A DNA stretch of 64,000 bases from Harmonia axyridis (Eukaryota > Arthropoda > Insecta > Coleoptera > Coccinellidae): positions 9,922,501-9,986,500 of the forward strand of contig NC_059501.1 in NCBI RefSeq assembly GCF_914767665.1, read 5' to 3'. The translations under genes were made by a program, and so were the position numbers. How positions within the stretch are numbered: the stretch's first letter is position 1; each line of letters starts with the position of its first letter. Below the pieces are notes generated by a model, which did no database searches, was not told where the DNA came from, and worked only from the letters and a program-made list of their open reading frames with translations. Shown in pieces: positions 1 to 11,160 of the stretch.

Positions 1-659
1 CACATGAGTTGAAATTTACAACTACGTCATGACATAACTGCAAATACAACTTATGACAAAAGTTATCAAGTTAGTTGAGGATAAAGACAAGAAATAATAA
101 AACAAAAATACGCTACTGCGCTTCAATTTATAGTTCTTGTTGCGAAGCATTGCCCTAACGAAGAATAGAACTTGTGCAGAATCGGTGTTGTGGATTGGGA
201 GAGAAATACAGTTGAATTACATGTAGGTTGCTTTGTTTACAAAGTTAGCAAAATTTCGAAGGGAATAAATCATGGATGCATTCGTCTCCAGAGCCGTAGA
301 TCACTCTCTCAATATAAGAGATAATAATGTAATTTTTAATCATCGAAAGGATGGAATTCGTAGATGTTTTCTTATGGTGCAAAAATTATTTATACTCACT
401 AGATATAGATAATATCCCATCGTTGCTTGCATGTTTGAGTCGCCTCAAAAAATGAATACCTATTTGTTTTCTAATCAGCGTTGATGCTTTTTTTTATATT
501 ATTGTCTTCCTAATGGGGTACAATGGGCCTGATATTGAAGTATGAGGGTGCTTTGTCATTTTATTTTCCGTTATAACAATTTTTCACTTTCTATGACTTT
601 ACTACTAATAAAATTGGTTATCAATAATATTATAATGTCTAACCAAGCAATTTCGATTT
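1..659. other. AT-rich non-coding stretch
   Basis: No reading frame in this segment resembles a known protein. It is unique-looking AT-rich sequence that leads into a SINE-like repeat. I see no RNA gene, promoter or tandem array in it. Confidence 0.5.
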
Positions 660-790
660 TTTTAAATTTTGTTGAAGGCATCGACTGCTACTTCATTAGT
701 CCCTAACCTCACCATCACCATGACCTAGTCATGATTGGAACCCGTCGAACCAGTCGACTTTTTAGTCCACTGTACTACCGATACAGTCCA
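660..790 (-). repeat. tRNA-derived SINE-like repeat, copy 1 (degraded)
   Basis: Read on the minus strand, the segment has a tRNA-like head (728..788) with a degraded B-box, GGTTCCAATC. It is followed by a CATGACTAGGTCATGG-like junction and a GGTGATGGTGAGG tract. A better preserved copy with the same order of elements lies at 53941..54050, which has an intact B-box and a similar GTCATGG and GGTGATGG continuation. The acceptor stem does not close, so this is a SINE head and not a tRNA gene. The 3' limit of the repeat is not clear. Confidence 0.5.
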
Positions 791-1079
791 ATTTCGAACA
801 TATATCAATTTCATCTTAAGGCATTGAAAATTCTACGAATTGTACAGAGTATTTATGTGATATATTTGATTAGCTTGATGAGTGTTATTCAATAACTATA
901 GGAATAAAAAAAGTGGAATTTTAAATGTGTTGTCACTGCTACTAAAAGATTGCTGGATTTTATAATGATATAATATATGTAGGCCTGGTTAATCGATCGT
1001 CTAGAGGTATGATTCGATTACCTGGCCTTTCCACTTCTCCTCCTGGATTTGTAATAACTAAATTCTTTTTAAATATATA

Positions 1080-1815
1080 CTTATATTTACAAAGCCACAA
1101 TTCAGTACAAACACAGTAGATACGGTACTGAATTTCGTCTTTAACTCGAGTGTTAATTACTCGAAACGTCTTCGCATATCACGTCTTCGTCTTTAATTCT
1201 AGTTTCGGTCGTATCGGCTTCAACTCGTTCGCGACTCGTCTCAATCTAGTCCGCGAACCGTCTTTACGTCTTACGTCTCAAATTGACCGACCGAACTTGA
1301 TCTTTACTCGTCTTCGACTCAACTTGAACTTACTTCGACTTAGACCGAACTTAAACTGTCCACCGGCGGGAACTTACTGACTTCCCCTGAATATCGACTT
1401 CCCTTCTTCCGATTTGGCCACACCCTTCGCATCACCCCGATGTCGGGGTAAGTACCAAGTACCTCCCCTGGTCCAAAAAGAGTTTTGCCGTACCGCCCAC
1501 AAAGATCTTCGCGGATTCCTGGAAATCGAATATTCTCGAAGGACTACAACCTGATACACAGATGTAACACATCTGGTACAACCGTCTTGTCTTCGATCTT
1601 TCCTAACCCCAGTGAATCTTCTAAGATTTACAATCGAGTAATAGACCCGTCATGTCTTCGACATCTCGAAGAATTTACACTTCCTTTCTAAGTTATATAC
1701 AGAAGCCATTCGTTCCCTGTAAATTCATTGAAACTGTCATCTCCTTGACACTTGAAGAAACTAATAGGTCTCCAAGCATCCTGTTGACCATCTCAATTAT
1801 TTGCAGGGAACAATA
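1080..1815 (+). repeat. LTR-like dispersed repeat, copy 1
   Basis: About 0.7 kb shared, at low identity, with 49015..49600 (same strand) and 63590..64000 (opposite strand). Common landmarks in order are a run of degenerate CGTCTT/CTCGTC motifs, a 'gtaccaagtacc...cccc' block, 'agagttttgccgtaccgcc', and a 'gatacacagatgtaacac' block. The end 'caggGAACAATAA' is shared with the 49-kb copy. No coding sequence is attached, which fits a solo LTR or another non-coding terminal repeat. The superfamily is not determined, and the ends are approximate. Confidence 0.5.
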
Positions 1816-2639
1816 ACAATAATAATAACAATAATCCTACATATATAGAGCAATACAAAAAATTATTGGTTTCAAAGAATGAAGCATGAGTAGAAAATCA
1901 CCCATTATCTGAAAATCAAGAAAAAAAAGAAACAGAAAGAAGCGATAAGAAAGAAGCGAAGTTTCTTATGGAAACTATCATTAATTTTAAATCAATATTA
2001 TTATTGATTTGAAGTTGAAATGAAATGGGTAGCTTGGAAACCACCATTATTGATGTAACTTCAAAATCCAAACTATAAATGCGTTCCACCGAGATAAATC
2101 GGCATCAGAGAGCCTCATCCAAAATCAGATGTGCCACACGCCGATACCCAACTCCAAACTCTCTGAAGTATCAATTAATTATTAGCCTTAACAAGCGGCC
2201 CGTTCCCTTTCAGAAAGTAATTAACGAAATAGAACAGTCAAGGTGGAGGATAGTTAGGGTACCATAATGCTGCAAGCTACTTGTTATCTCGCCTCCTTCT
2301 CTGTCGGCCTCTGCGGACTCGAGGGCCTTCTAGTCATGAATGCACGGATAGTTAATCAGGCCTGTCTTTTTCCTATACCGTCTTCGTCGGGCTATCCGCA
2401 TCGTACATTGTTGGTAGCGACGCTTCTGCGACAAGTATCGATCATGTGATCTTTAACGCGTGGGTTGTATGAAATCTGTCGTTTTCGGAATGACATGCGA
2501 AATCATTAGTGTTGATAATCGTGAACAAGATCGAATGAAAATGCAAGTTTCATTTCACGAGTATTTTATTCGTTTGATAGGGTGCTTTTACTCCTATTTT
2601 CGAAGCGGGCTTGTTTATCCTAGGAAAAATCCAAACACT
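1816..2639. other. Unassigned stretch with a short AAT/AAC microsatellite
   Basis: It begins with a short (AAT/AAC)n run near 1805..1842. The rest has only short frames with no recognisable family. Nothing else is supported. Confidence 0.4.
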
Positions 2640-2815
2640 AAGAAGGTGTACCATATTCTTACTAAGATCTAGAGACTTCTTGGATCTTGTAGAGTCAAAG
2701 TTTCGAAGAAACTTTTTGGAGTGATCCAGACCAGGAAGATTCCGCCAGAGTTTTTCTCTTTCGGTTAGCTCCTTTTCCTGAAACTCTTTTTTGTAGGTGC
2801 ATTTGTCTACAACCT
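2640..2815 (-). pseudogene. I-like LINE ORF2 fragment (RNase H C-terminal part)
   Basis: On the minus strand this reads as the segment after the RNase H core of an I/R1/Jockey-type LINE. A tryptophan-containing 'LWRNLPGLDHSKKFL' stretch is followed by 'LSKNMVHLL', the usual lead-in to the LTGHC zinc-knuckle motif. The same family occurs at 52340..52810 and 38240..39480. It is a fragment without start, stop or neighbouring domains. It forms the left arm of a long inverted repeat with the next feature, so two copies sit head to head. Confidence 0.6.
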
Positions 2816-2817
2816 TT

Positions 2818-3250
2818 CTGTGGTGTAGACGAATACACCTACAAGAAAGAAAAGGAAAAAGGAGGTAACCGAAAGAGAAAAACTCTGGCTTCTTCTTTGA
2901 ATCTTTGACTCTACAAGATCCAAGAAGTATCTGGATCTTAGTAAGAATATGCTACACCTCCTCACTTGATTCCTCACAGGGCATTGCCGCCTTAGGAAAC
3001 ACATCATGAGAATGGGTCTAACAGAAAATGGCGAGTGAAGATTTTATCTGTGGGGTGGAGGAAGAAACTCCGGATCAGTGTATTTTAACAATTTCAGTGC
3101 GTTGTTGGAACGTGTATCATCCCATTTTTAGGATTGGCGTTGTTTTATCTTTTAAAATGTCAAAAGTGACAGCTGCCCAGATAGCAGGATATCCAACATG
3201 CAACCTCTCATTGGAAAACCCTTTATCATACCATATCATATCAGGTTACA
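2818..3250 (+). pseudogene. I-like LINE ORF2 fragment (RNase H end and C-terminal region)
   Basis: In the plus direction the same 'LSKNMLHLL' run is followed by 'FLTGHCRLRKH', the hallmark of the end of LINE RNase H. A 'VEEETPDQCIL' stretch follows, which corresponds to the cysteine-rich tail seen in this LINE group (EEETP...HIL). Frameshifts and a stop break it. Together with the minus-strand fragment immediately upstream it makes an inverted repeat with arms of roughly 150 nt. The right arm lacks about 45 nt present in the left. Confidence 0.6.
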
Positions 3251-4206
3251 CGGTGAACTCAACTCTATGGTGGCAAACGAATAGTTTCACACTATGATAT
3301 CTGCGCTGTAATGGGTATTCATTGCAATACAAATGTATTTAAAGTCGTGGGCATATTGAGTGGGGCTTGTCCCTGATGACCTCATCGACATGATTTGAAA
3401 ATCGATATACAAATAAATCCCATCAAAGAGACCTATAAACTCATTAAGTAAATATCTACATTGTAACAGATACAACTGCGATAGAGAGCAATAATACCTG
3501 ATCGGAAAATCTAATCGGACAAAAAATATGATTGCTTGGAACCAACTATTTAGGTCCTATAAATATGGGTACGCAAAAGCTTTGTGCTCGAGGTAGAGGT
3601 TGTTAAAGTTCAAGAATTAAGTTTTTTTCTCATAGTATCTGAACAAGATATTTAATCAAAATTTGAATATTCCGAATAACAAATAATGCAAGGAATTTTG
3701 TCCATAACTTTTTCATGTAATACCACCGGTAGCTGAAGAAAATATAATAAGAAATTATGATACTAAACTTTTTGGTTATCCATAGTTTTGTTGAGTCTTC
3801 TACCGGTTTCGAGGAAAACATTCAAACAATTCTCTCAAAATCCTCAAAGAAATAGAAATTATGTAATATCATTAGACCATCTAATTTTTCCAAGGAAAAA
3901 AATCGGAAAAATACGTCGCTTTTTAATATTTCAACAAGAAATTTGAGTTCTGGTGGCAACAAAAATCCGAGTCGGATTGCACGAATGCTTTTTGGTATAA
4001 ATTATTACTTTGTATTGTGTTCTTTTGTTTTTTTTTAACAGAAAAAATTAGTGACCGAATGGTATTCGACAAAACTATTTTATGGGTAACAGATTATTCT
4101 GTATATATAACTTACAAAGCATACTACCTATTAAATACATAATGAATATAAGTCGAAGCTACTTTATTTCTTGGAGACAACAGCTCTTAATTTTCACTGT
4201 GGGCTC
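3251..4206. other. Unassigned AT-rich stretch
   Basis: Only short frames with no recognisable protein similarity and no structural motif I can support. Nothing is annotated here. Confidence 0.4.
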
Positions 4207-5089
4207 AGAATAATAAGCATAGATAGAGGGAGCATACGTCATTTTCAGTAAGCCAAATTTGTCCCCAACATGAACTATCAAATTTGACATAAGGTGCACG
4301 GAAATGAAAACATATCAGTGATACGAAATTTCACTCAATTCAGAGTGTCCCATAGTGAATCAACGTTTCATATTAACTCGAAATATATTGAAATTATTAC
4401 TCAAATATATTAGAAATTCAGAAAACACACTTGCTAAATCTTGGATCTCAGCAGGTAGATACAAAAAATAAAAAATATTCTGCTCATTATAAATTCGTCA
4501 ATTGGGAAAATATCGAATTCCAAAAATTCAAATTGACATATTTAGTCTGGAATCACTCAAATATAGTAATTTACGTAACAAGTCCGGAAAATAGGGTTTT
4601 TTTGGACGAATAGAAAAAATTCCAGGACGAGCGTAAGCGAGTCCTGGAAGTCTGTGAGTCCAAAAAAACCATTTTCGGGCGTGTTGCGTACAATGTTTTT
4701 TCGGCAACCATGTAAAATAACTCTATCGCTGCTGCTTTCCATATTTTATTGCGATTGCGATTAAAAAACATGCAAATTTTGACAACTAATTTCATATGAA
4801 CTGTCAGCCGTTATCTCGGTTGCTATGGATTCTATGATTCTTTTCCGGCCTAGTCCGGGAAGTACGTACTTTCCGGACTAGGCCGGGAAATGCTACTTTC
4901 TCAGAGAAAAAGCGTCCGGGAAGTGAGCACTTCCCGGACAGTTGCCGAAAAAATATATTTCGTTCAATATAATATACATTCATAATGATATAGTAAAATT
5001 GTGGATTTGAAAATATATCATAATCAGACAACGTAATCAAACGTAATGTAAAAATTGCGTACACTTCCTCTATCTATGTTTATTACTCT
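4207..5089. mobile_element. MITE family 1, copy 1 (interrupted by a palindromic insertion)
   Basis: One of three copies (with 27554..28142 and 41747..42310) of a non-coding element whose ends are inverted. The left end is AGAATAATAAGCATAGATAG. The right end, read in reverse, is AGAGTAATAAACATAGATAG. Both continue into similar AGGRAGYATACG sequence. Internal landmarks shared by the three copies include 'AACATGAACTATCAAAT', 'ATATCAGTGATACGA' and 'AATGATATAGTAAAATTGT'. This copy is about 300 bp longer than the others because a separate palindrome-rich element sits inside it. I cannot see a clear target-site duplication, so the superfamily is open. Confidence 0.65.
4566..4956. mobile_element. Palindrome-rich foldback-like insertion inside the MITE
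   Basis: Comparison with the other two MITE copies shows this block is extra. It is built of nested inverted repeats. 4620..4649 is a hairpin with TTCCAGGAC/GTCCTGGAA arms. 4841..4890 is a near-perfect 50-bp palindrome centred on AGTAC|GTACT. 4914..4939 has perfect 12-bp arms (GTCCGGGAAGTG/CACTTCCCGGAC). An outer pair has the GTAACAAGTCCGGAAAA type facing TTTTCGGGCGTGTTGCGTAC. The ends (TAACAAGTCCGG near the left, CCGGACAGTTGCC near the right) are themselves loosely inverted. No coding capacity is visible. Confidence 0.6.
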
Positions 5090-5230
5090 ATGGCCGCGGG
5101 TAAACTTCGAAAAAAAAATGATGACAGGTGCTGTAATACGGGTTTTTCCATCTAAAAACCACTTGTAATTCAAAATTACGCATTTGGTGGAAATTAAGAC
5201 CAGGGTAATAGTCGGAAAAATCCCCTTTAT
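5090..5230. repeat. Short dispersed repeat, copy 1
   Basis: Shares 'CGCGGGTAAACTT', 'TTTTTCCATCTA', 'ACTTGTAATT' and 'GGTGGAAATTAA' in the same order with 22636..22800. It abuts the right end of the MITE. No coding content or class could be assigned. Confidence 0.45.
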
Positions 5231-6669
5231 ATATGAAAAAACATAATCACGGTTGCGCGGTTCGTGCCGCAAAGCGTGAATTTTCGTCACAAGAACAAAA
5301 CATCGCGTTGGGATTCATCACGCCACGCATGAACCGACTAACCCTCAATAATTCCCTCCATACATTGACATTGGATGCATTGACTGGAAATTTTGCAACG
5401 AAACTATAGGACACGTCATAAAACTAGTGGTTCGGCCTGGTCTCGTCCATTCGCCTCATTGTAATCGGCTTCGTTGTTAGAGAACATAAATTGAATATAC
5501 AATGGAACCTTTCGGTCGGCGTGTTCTGGATGAAACATCTGTGATCTTCGATGCTGATTGGCTTCATCTGTGGTGCAGTGCAGGCGTCCGTCGCTTAGGC
5601 CCATAGGCCTACTAATGGATATTATACAATTTTGAACTTTTGATTTTTAGGTTGGTGTTTTAAAAAAATAGGTATGTGATTCAACATGGGAATAGTTTTG
5701 CTTAGCTCTCATTGATTCCGATAAATGCACTGCCAGATGAAAATATGATTTCCGACTGAAATTTTATTGGAAATCATCAGGAGTGCATTTCCATAATAAT
5801 AGTAATTATCACTTATATGTATACAATGCTGGTAAGTTGGTATCATACAATGTAATATCTACGTATTAAAAGGAAATGCATAAAGAATGCCAAAAATCAA
5901 ACGGAGAGTGACAACGTTTTTCCGTACTCAGCTTTATCTCTCTCTATCTGAATCTGAATGCAGATAAACTAGACCTAATAATTTCTAACACTCCCTCAAA
6001 TTGATGTTGAAAAGGAAATTATTCAAATGATCATCATTCTATCTTTATCCAATTAATGGGATGTCATTGATGTATAGCTACAATATAAAAAATTTTGCGC
6101 ACAAAAGTTCATATTATTCATTTAAATTGAAAGGATTTTTTGCAATAATTAAATAAGAGAAGATATCCCTAAATACAATGAATTTGTTTCTGTTCACTTT
6201 ATCTACGACATTTCGAATTTCTTTGGTAATTTAAAGGCAAAATTCTGGGCTGAATCCTAAAAACTTTGGAAGATTCAAAGTTGTCTTAAGAGAATTTGGC
6301 CAAATGAACTATTCTTAAATTCGTTGAGGAAACATTGGTAATGGGAATAGAATAAAATGACAAACACACCGATTGCACAGAATTCTTCAATCGAAAAAAA
6401 TGATCGTGGCATATCAATCATTTTAATGAAAAAAAGAAAATCAAATTCCCCTTCAGGCCAACCCATTAGTCTTTGGTGATGTTACACATCGTTCAGAAGA
6501 TCCACATGGCTGTTAGTCATCCATAATAACCAAAATTTTAAAAAGTAATAAATAGGATTCTAAACGTGGGGGAGAGTAGTTCAATTTGCTGCCAAGAAGT
6601 GGATTTAGTTCAAGGAAAATAAATTCATTTTCAGAAGAAAAACTCCTAACTTCTGCATGATTTCATGTG
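5231..6669. other. Unassigned AT-rich stretch
   Basis: I see no recognisable gene, RNA or repeat. Short frames on both strands look random. Confidence 0.4.
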
Positions 6670-7450
6670 TTACTCAGAAGACTCTTCTTCCGCTTATATT
6701 CTGATCTATCCCACTTATTCTTGACCTTATTTCGATATTTGGTTTTACACTGTCACTTATTGAGCATTCCAAGTACTTGATTTTTTTGACTTGTTTTATG
6801 CACTTACTGCCTAGAACCATGTTAGCTATTACATTATTGGTCTTCGAGATTACCATGACTTTTGTCAGCTTTATATTGATTAATATCACTTCTTCTCTTT
6901 TCCAGACAACATTATATTCTTTTGTAAGGATTCCTCACTGCCTGTAAATACGACCGTGTCGTCAATATATTATATATTGTTCAATATCACCTCGTTAACC
7001 TAGATAAATTCCTCAGAGTTAGTATTCAACCAAGAGAAAACAATTCTGAACATCAACTTTCTCTGATTCTATCCTGATGTTTGCTCCCTGATTCCAATAG
7101 AGATTTCTGATGTTGCTAAACCAGTTTTCCTCAGATATTTTAATAGTTTCAAGTGGTGCACTTTATCGAACGCCTGTTCATAGTCGATGTAGCAGTATAA
7201 ATATCCTTCCTCTTATAACGACATTTTTCCAGAAAAACTTTGAGAATACATAAGCATCACGTGAATCCAAACGTCTCATGAAACCAAATTGATCACTTGC
7301 CATATCAGATTCACATTTTTCATTCTTTGGTATATGATCTTCAAGATTATTCTAAGTACGTATGATATAATGTATTTTGTCTCAAACTCTATGATTCCTG
7401 AACCATAAGCCATGAGTATGAATTCCCTAGCTAGAAAGATCTACAATATG
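6670..7450 (-). pseudogene. Degenerate non-LTR retrotransposon reverse transcriptase
   Basis: Broken frames on the minus strand give, in order, 'FIDYEQAFDKVHH' (RT palm, D-Y-x-x-A-F-D), then 'YIDDTVVFTGSEESLQ' (the catalytic Y-x-D-D box with I replacing A), then 'KVMVISKTNN' and 'IKYLECSISDSVKPNIEIRSRI' (thumb). This is the expected RT order for a LINE of the RTE/L1-like type. Multiple stops and frameshifts interrupt it. The 44010..44400 fragment covers the following part of the same kind of protein. It is a dead copy with no 3' tail visible. Confidence 0.65.
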
Positions 7451-10255
7451 TTCTGTGTACTGGCCTGATTTTATTCATCCTTCAATGTATTGCTATGCAT
7501 TTAAATGATCTCTAAATGGAAACAACTAAAAAGTAACTCATTTACAAGGATAATTAAAATTGAATACGGGTATTGATTAGTTCGAAGTAATTAGCACAGA
7601 TGCGAAAAATTCCCAGTACCTAGTATTCGTTAATGGCTTCCACTATCGGAACATCGATAAATTCCAGGTAAAAATAGACAATATCGACGGCAAGTGCAGA
7701 GGATTCCAGAAAATTTTTAGCTTCAACGTACACGTTGAATCTGGAAGTTCTGTAATTCCAGCAATCTTAATTAATATCTCGCAAAAGTGGAAAGTGGAAG
7801 CTACGTAGTTTGGAGTTTTCTCGGCTACGTAGCCAACGTCACGTTATCAAGATGTTAAATATTTGTTTTTCCTTCGAGAATAACTCGATATCACCAGTTT
7901 TTGCTCCTTAGAAATTCTCTGCGGACGCTGTATACGAAACAGACTTGCTTTAATTCCTGGAACAAAAAAGAAACGAGTTAAACTTTTTACTGGTCTTGTG
8001 CGATAATTTGCCCACTCACTTTCGTTCCACTCCTCCGTGCTGTTTGACATATCAGAAGTGGGGCGTGTTTCTTTTATTATTCGGTTTTTGTTGAAGCAAT
8101 GCCGTGATTCCAGTTGGGAAAACCGTACTGGGGAACATTTCGAGATAGCATTCGCTACGGTTGGGCAACTAATTTATTCAGTGCATACTCTGTATCTACT
8201 CATGATTTTATTCCGCTCCCGACATTTTCTGTGGTAAAAAGAATCATATTTCCATGTTTTGAGTTTGACAGACCCACCGAAATATTCGAAAGGAATTTCG
8301 TATTTGGTTGTTGGAAAGATGTCTTTTGAATGATTTGCAGTAGATGTCAAAACGTACCGGAACATGATATATAAAATATGTAGCAATCATTCAAATTTAT
8401 TATCTGTTGTAAAACGATAATAAAACTCTGCCAACGAATAATCCAATCATTTAAATTCGCTTGTATGTAAAGGGTTTTGAAAAAGCGATGATACAATTGA
8501 AACATTTGAAAAAAAATTAAATTATTCGGTGGAATACACAGTTTTTCATTTGAAAGGTTATTACTCGGGTTATTATGTATGGAAAATCACATAATTCGAA
8601 TTACGAGAGCGGCTTTCCCGAACCAACTGCATGCTAATAACCGAATTTTCCATTACTTTTTCACATAATGTTGCCTGAATTTCATCAATAGTAGATTCAA
8701 TGAGAATTTTTCGATTCTGAGATGTTGGATAATCAGCTCAGAATTGTGACTCAATATGTTACCAAACATCTAAAAAAATCTAAAGTGACAATTCAAGAAG
8801 ATAGAGAATTTTCCAAGTATTACAGTGATGATTTTTCTCTTCAACTTATATGAAACACTTTCGAGTGAAATTCATTTTTCTACTCGACGATAGCTATTAT
8901 GCCCCCTAGCGTAGAGGTATGAATTCAAAACAATTTCCAGTATGTTTTCTTATACACTTTAGTAGTAAAAGTTTTTACCGCAAGTCTCTACGATGAGTGG
9001 ATCCTGAGATATAGCCGCTCACCTCGCTTATTTGCCCACCCTGTACACACTTTCAGCAAACATAATGCTTTCTGATGGTTTCAATATTCATAATGGTTCA
9101 CTATAAATGACCCCCAATATAACCAGATTCAATAGTCATCATTCTAAGTTAAACCCGACAAAAAAGACTATCTCGGCCAACTCTTTCTCCCCAACCAATA
9201 AATTATCCCCACCTTTCAAGATTCGAGCCCGACTTTCACCCAAAAAAAAATCCACCCCAAATCTTCCCTCCCCCGGAAACCTCCCCTAAATTGGATGCAA
9301 ATACCGTCGCGATATCTCGTTAAACAATCCTAGATAATTCTCATGGCGAGCCCGCCGTTCATCGATTCCTGCGACGCCCGTTTTTTGCCATCATGCAAAT
9401 TCCCAAACGATAACGAATCCACATGAAGGCATATTCCGGCTAATGAATGATAATTCGATAAACTCCCCTAAATTTAACCCTAGTCTAATCGCGAAATACA
9501 CGAGTTCTCCCCAGTCCGCGGATTACTCTCAACCGGTATCTCTCTTTCTCGCTCTCTCTAGCCGTAGAATGTCGTCTCAATGCGGCTCGGTGGAAAATTG
9601 GAAAATCCATTCTTGATTGTTTACGGAAAGATAGGCTGAAATGGGGGAAACCCCCGCCTTGCGTGGGTTTTGTGACCTAGTGATAGACGCGCCCCGCATT
9701 TGTCATGAATTTGTAAACAGGATTGATGCGGAAACTTATTCGAGTTAAATGGAGATTTTTGTAGGTTATATATTTGAGTATAGTGAAGAGTTTCATGGGC
9801 TCTTAGTCCTAGATCACAGGATATTCGTGAAAATTTACGATGGACAAATATTCGTCGTGATTTTTCGTTGATTTCACCCATATCGTATCAGGATGAGACT
9901 TCCAGTTTAGTTCTGTTTGGTTCTCAGCTAGACTTTGATGTATGGAAAATCGTCTAACTGTCAAGCGCAATGGAGAATTCACATTTCTGTCATAAATTTT
10001 ACTATAGTACAATGTTACTGTTCTTCAGTTTTCACGCAAGATGCTTGTTGTTTTATTTTGTGAACGCGGATATTTATTTTTGAGATATTTCTCAAACTTA
10101 CGGCATTATCTCTTCAAAATTTGGCAAAAGCGAAAAATTATGGAGGGAAAAGACAATGATCCACATTCATTTGAGGATAGTGGCAGGGATTAGGAACAAG
10201 ATATTGTAAAAGTAGATTTGATAAAAGAACCAAATGATTCAAATGATTAATTGTA
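7451..10255. other. Unassigned stretch with a GC-richer, octamer-bearing segment
   Basis: No coding similarity recognised. At 9290..9600 the sequence becomes more GC-rich and contains two perfect POU octamers, ATGCAAAT, at 9295..9302 and 9393..9400, followed by a CT-rich run near 9540..9560. This looks like unique, possibly regulatory DNA. The rest of the stretch holds nothing I can support. Confidence 0.35.
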
Positions 10256-11160
10256 ATGGGTGTTTTTTTAGAGCTTGAGAACTTTCAATCATAAAACAAG
10301 AAATACTGTTGAAATTGAATTTTCATCATTATAGTCAGATAATTCCATGACATTTATTTTATAGAACACGATTTCTGGCATCTGTCTGCCGCGGCTACGA
10401 GTTACGCAGTCCATTCGATCAGTCAAATTTTTCACTACTTTTTCCGATAAATCTGACCGTTTGGCCTCAAGGGTGGCTTGAATACGGGCTTCCAGATGCT
10501 TCAAGAGTTGCTGTTTTGTAAGCATAAACCAATGATTCGACATAGCTCCAAAAAATGTAATGGGGAGGCGTTAAATCGGAAAACTTTTAGAAATATAGTT
10601 GTCACCAAATAGATTTTGCGATGAATTGAAGGTTGAGCGTGCTATAGGGCATTTTGCGCTGTTTTTTTAGAACCAAATGTCATAAATGTTTAGCTGGTTA
10701 ATTTTTGGTAACAAAAAACTAGTCAGCATCGCTTGCCATTCACCGTAACTACAGCTCCTTCTCCATTTCGAAAAAAATAAGGACCGATGATGCCGCCAGC
10801 TTGGAAAGCAGTAAATTTTAATGGTGATTCTTCAATATCTAGCTTATTCTCTTTGCTCCATATATGGAAATTCTGCTTATTGGCGAAACCATTCAACTAG
10901 ATACGAACTTCATCACTAACACCATCCTTCGGTAAAAATGTGCATTTTTTGCCATTTTTTGAGCCCAATGAGCTAAAATGCGATTTTTCAAATTCGTATT
11001 GATTATTTAATTTAATTATTGAAAATTGAAAATATTGATATAATTTTGTCTCGACACAAGTTCCGTTATTAAGTTCTAAAAATATCTCCATATAATACTT
11101 TTCAGCAGTGTTGAATGTTGAAGTCACGATAACCTGAAAAAGTAGTACCACATGTTACTC
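10256..11160 (-). pseudogene. Highly diverged mariner-like (DD36D type) relic
   Basis: The lower end has the same terminal sequence as the four younger copies in the window (GGGTGTTTTTTTAGAGC) behind a TA at 10254..10255. On the minus strand, broken frames carry 'SDEVRI.LNGFANKQNFHIWS' (first catalytic Asp region), 'AGGIIGPYFF', 'SDLTPP' (third Asp region) and 'TRSRGRQMPEIVF' (C-terminal signature). The QQDGA block with the second catalytic Asp is missing. Identity to the other copies is low, so this is an old insertion. The upper boundary is approximate. Confidence 0.6.

Noticed and set aside
4841..4939. Palindromic CCGGGAAGT repeats as a CRISPR-like array
   Set aside because: Eukaryotic mobile-element context, palindromes rather than spaced direct repeats, and no cas-like genes.
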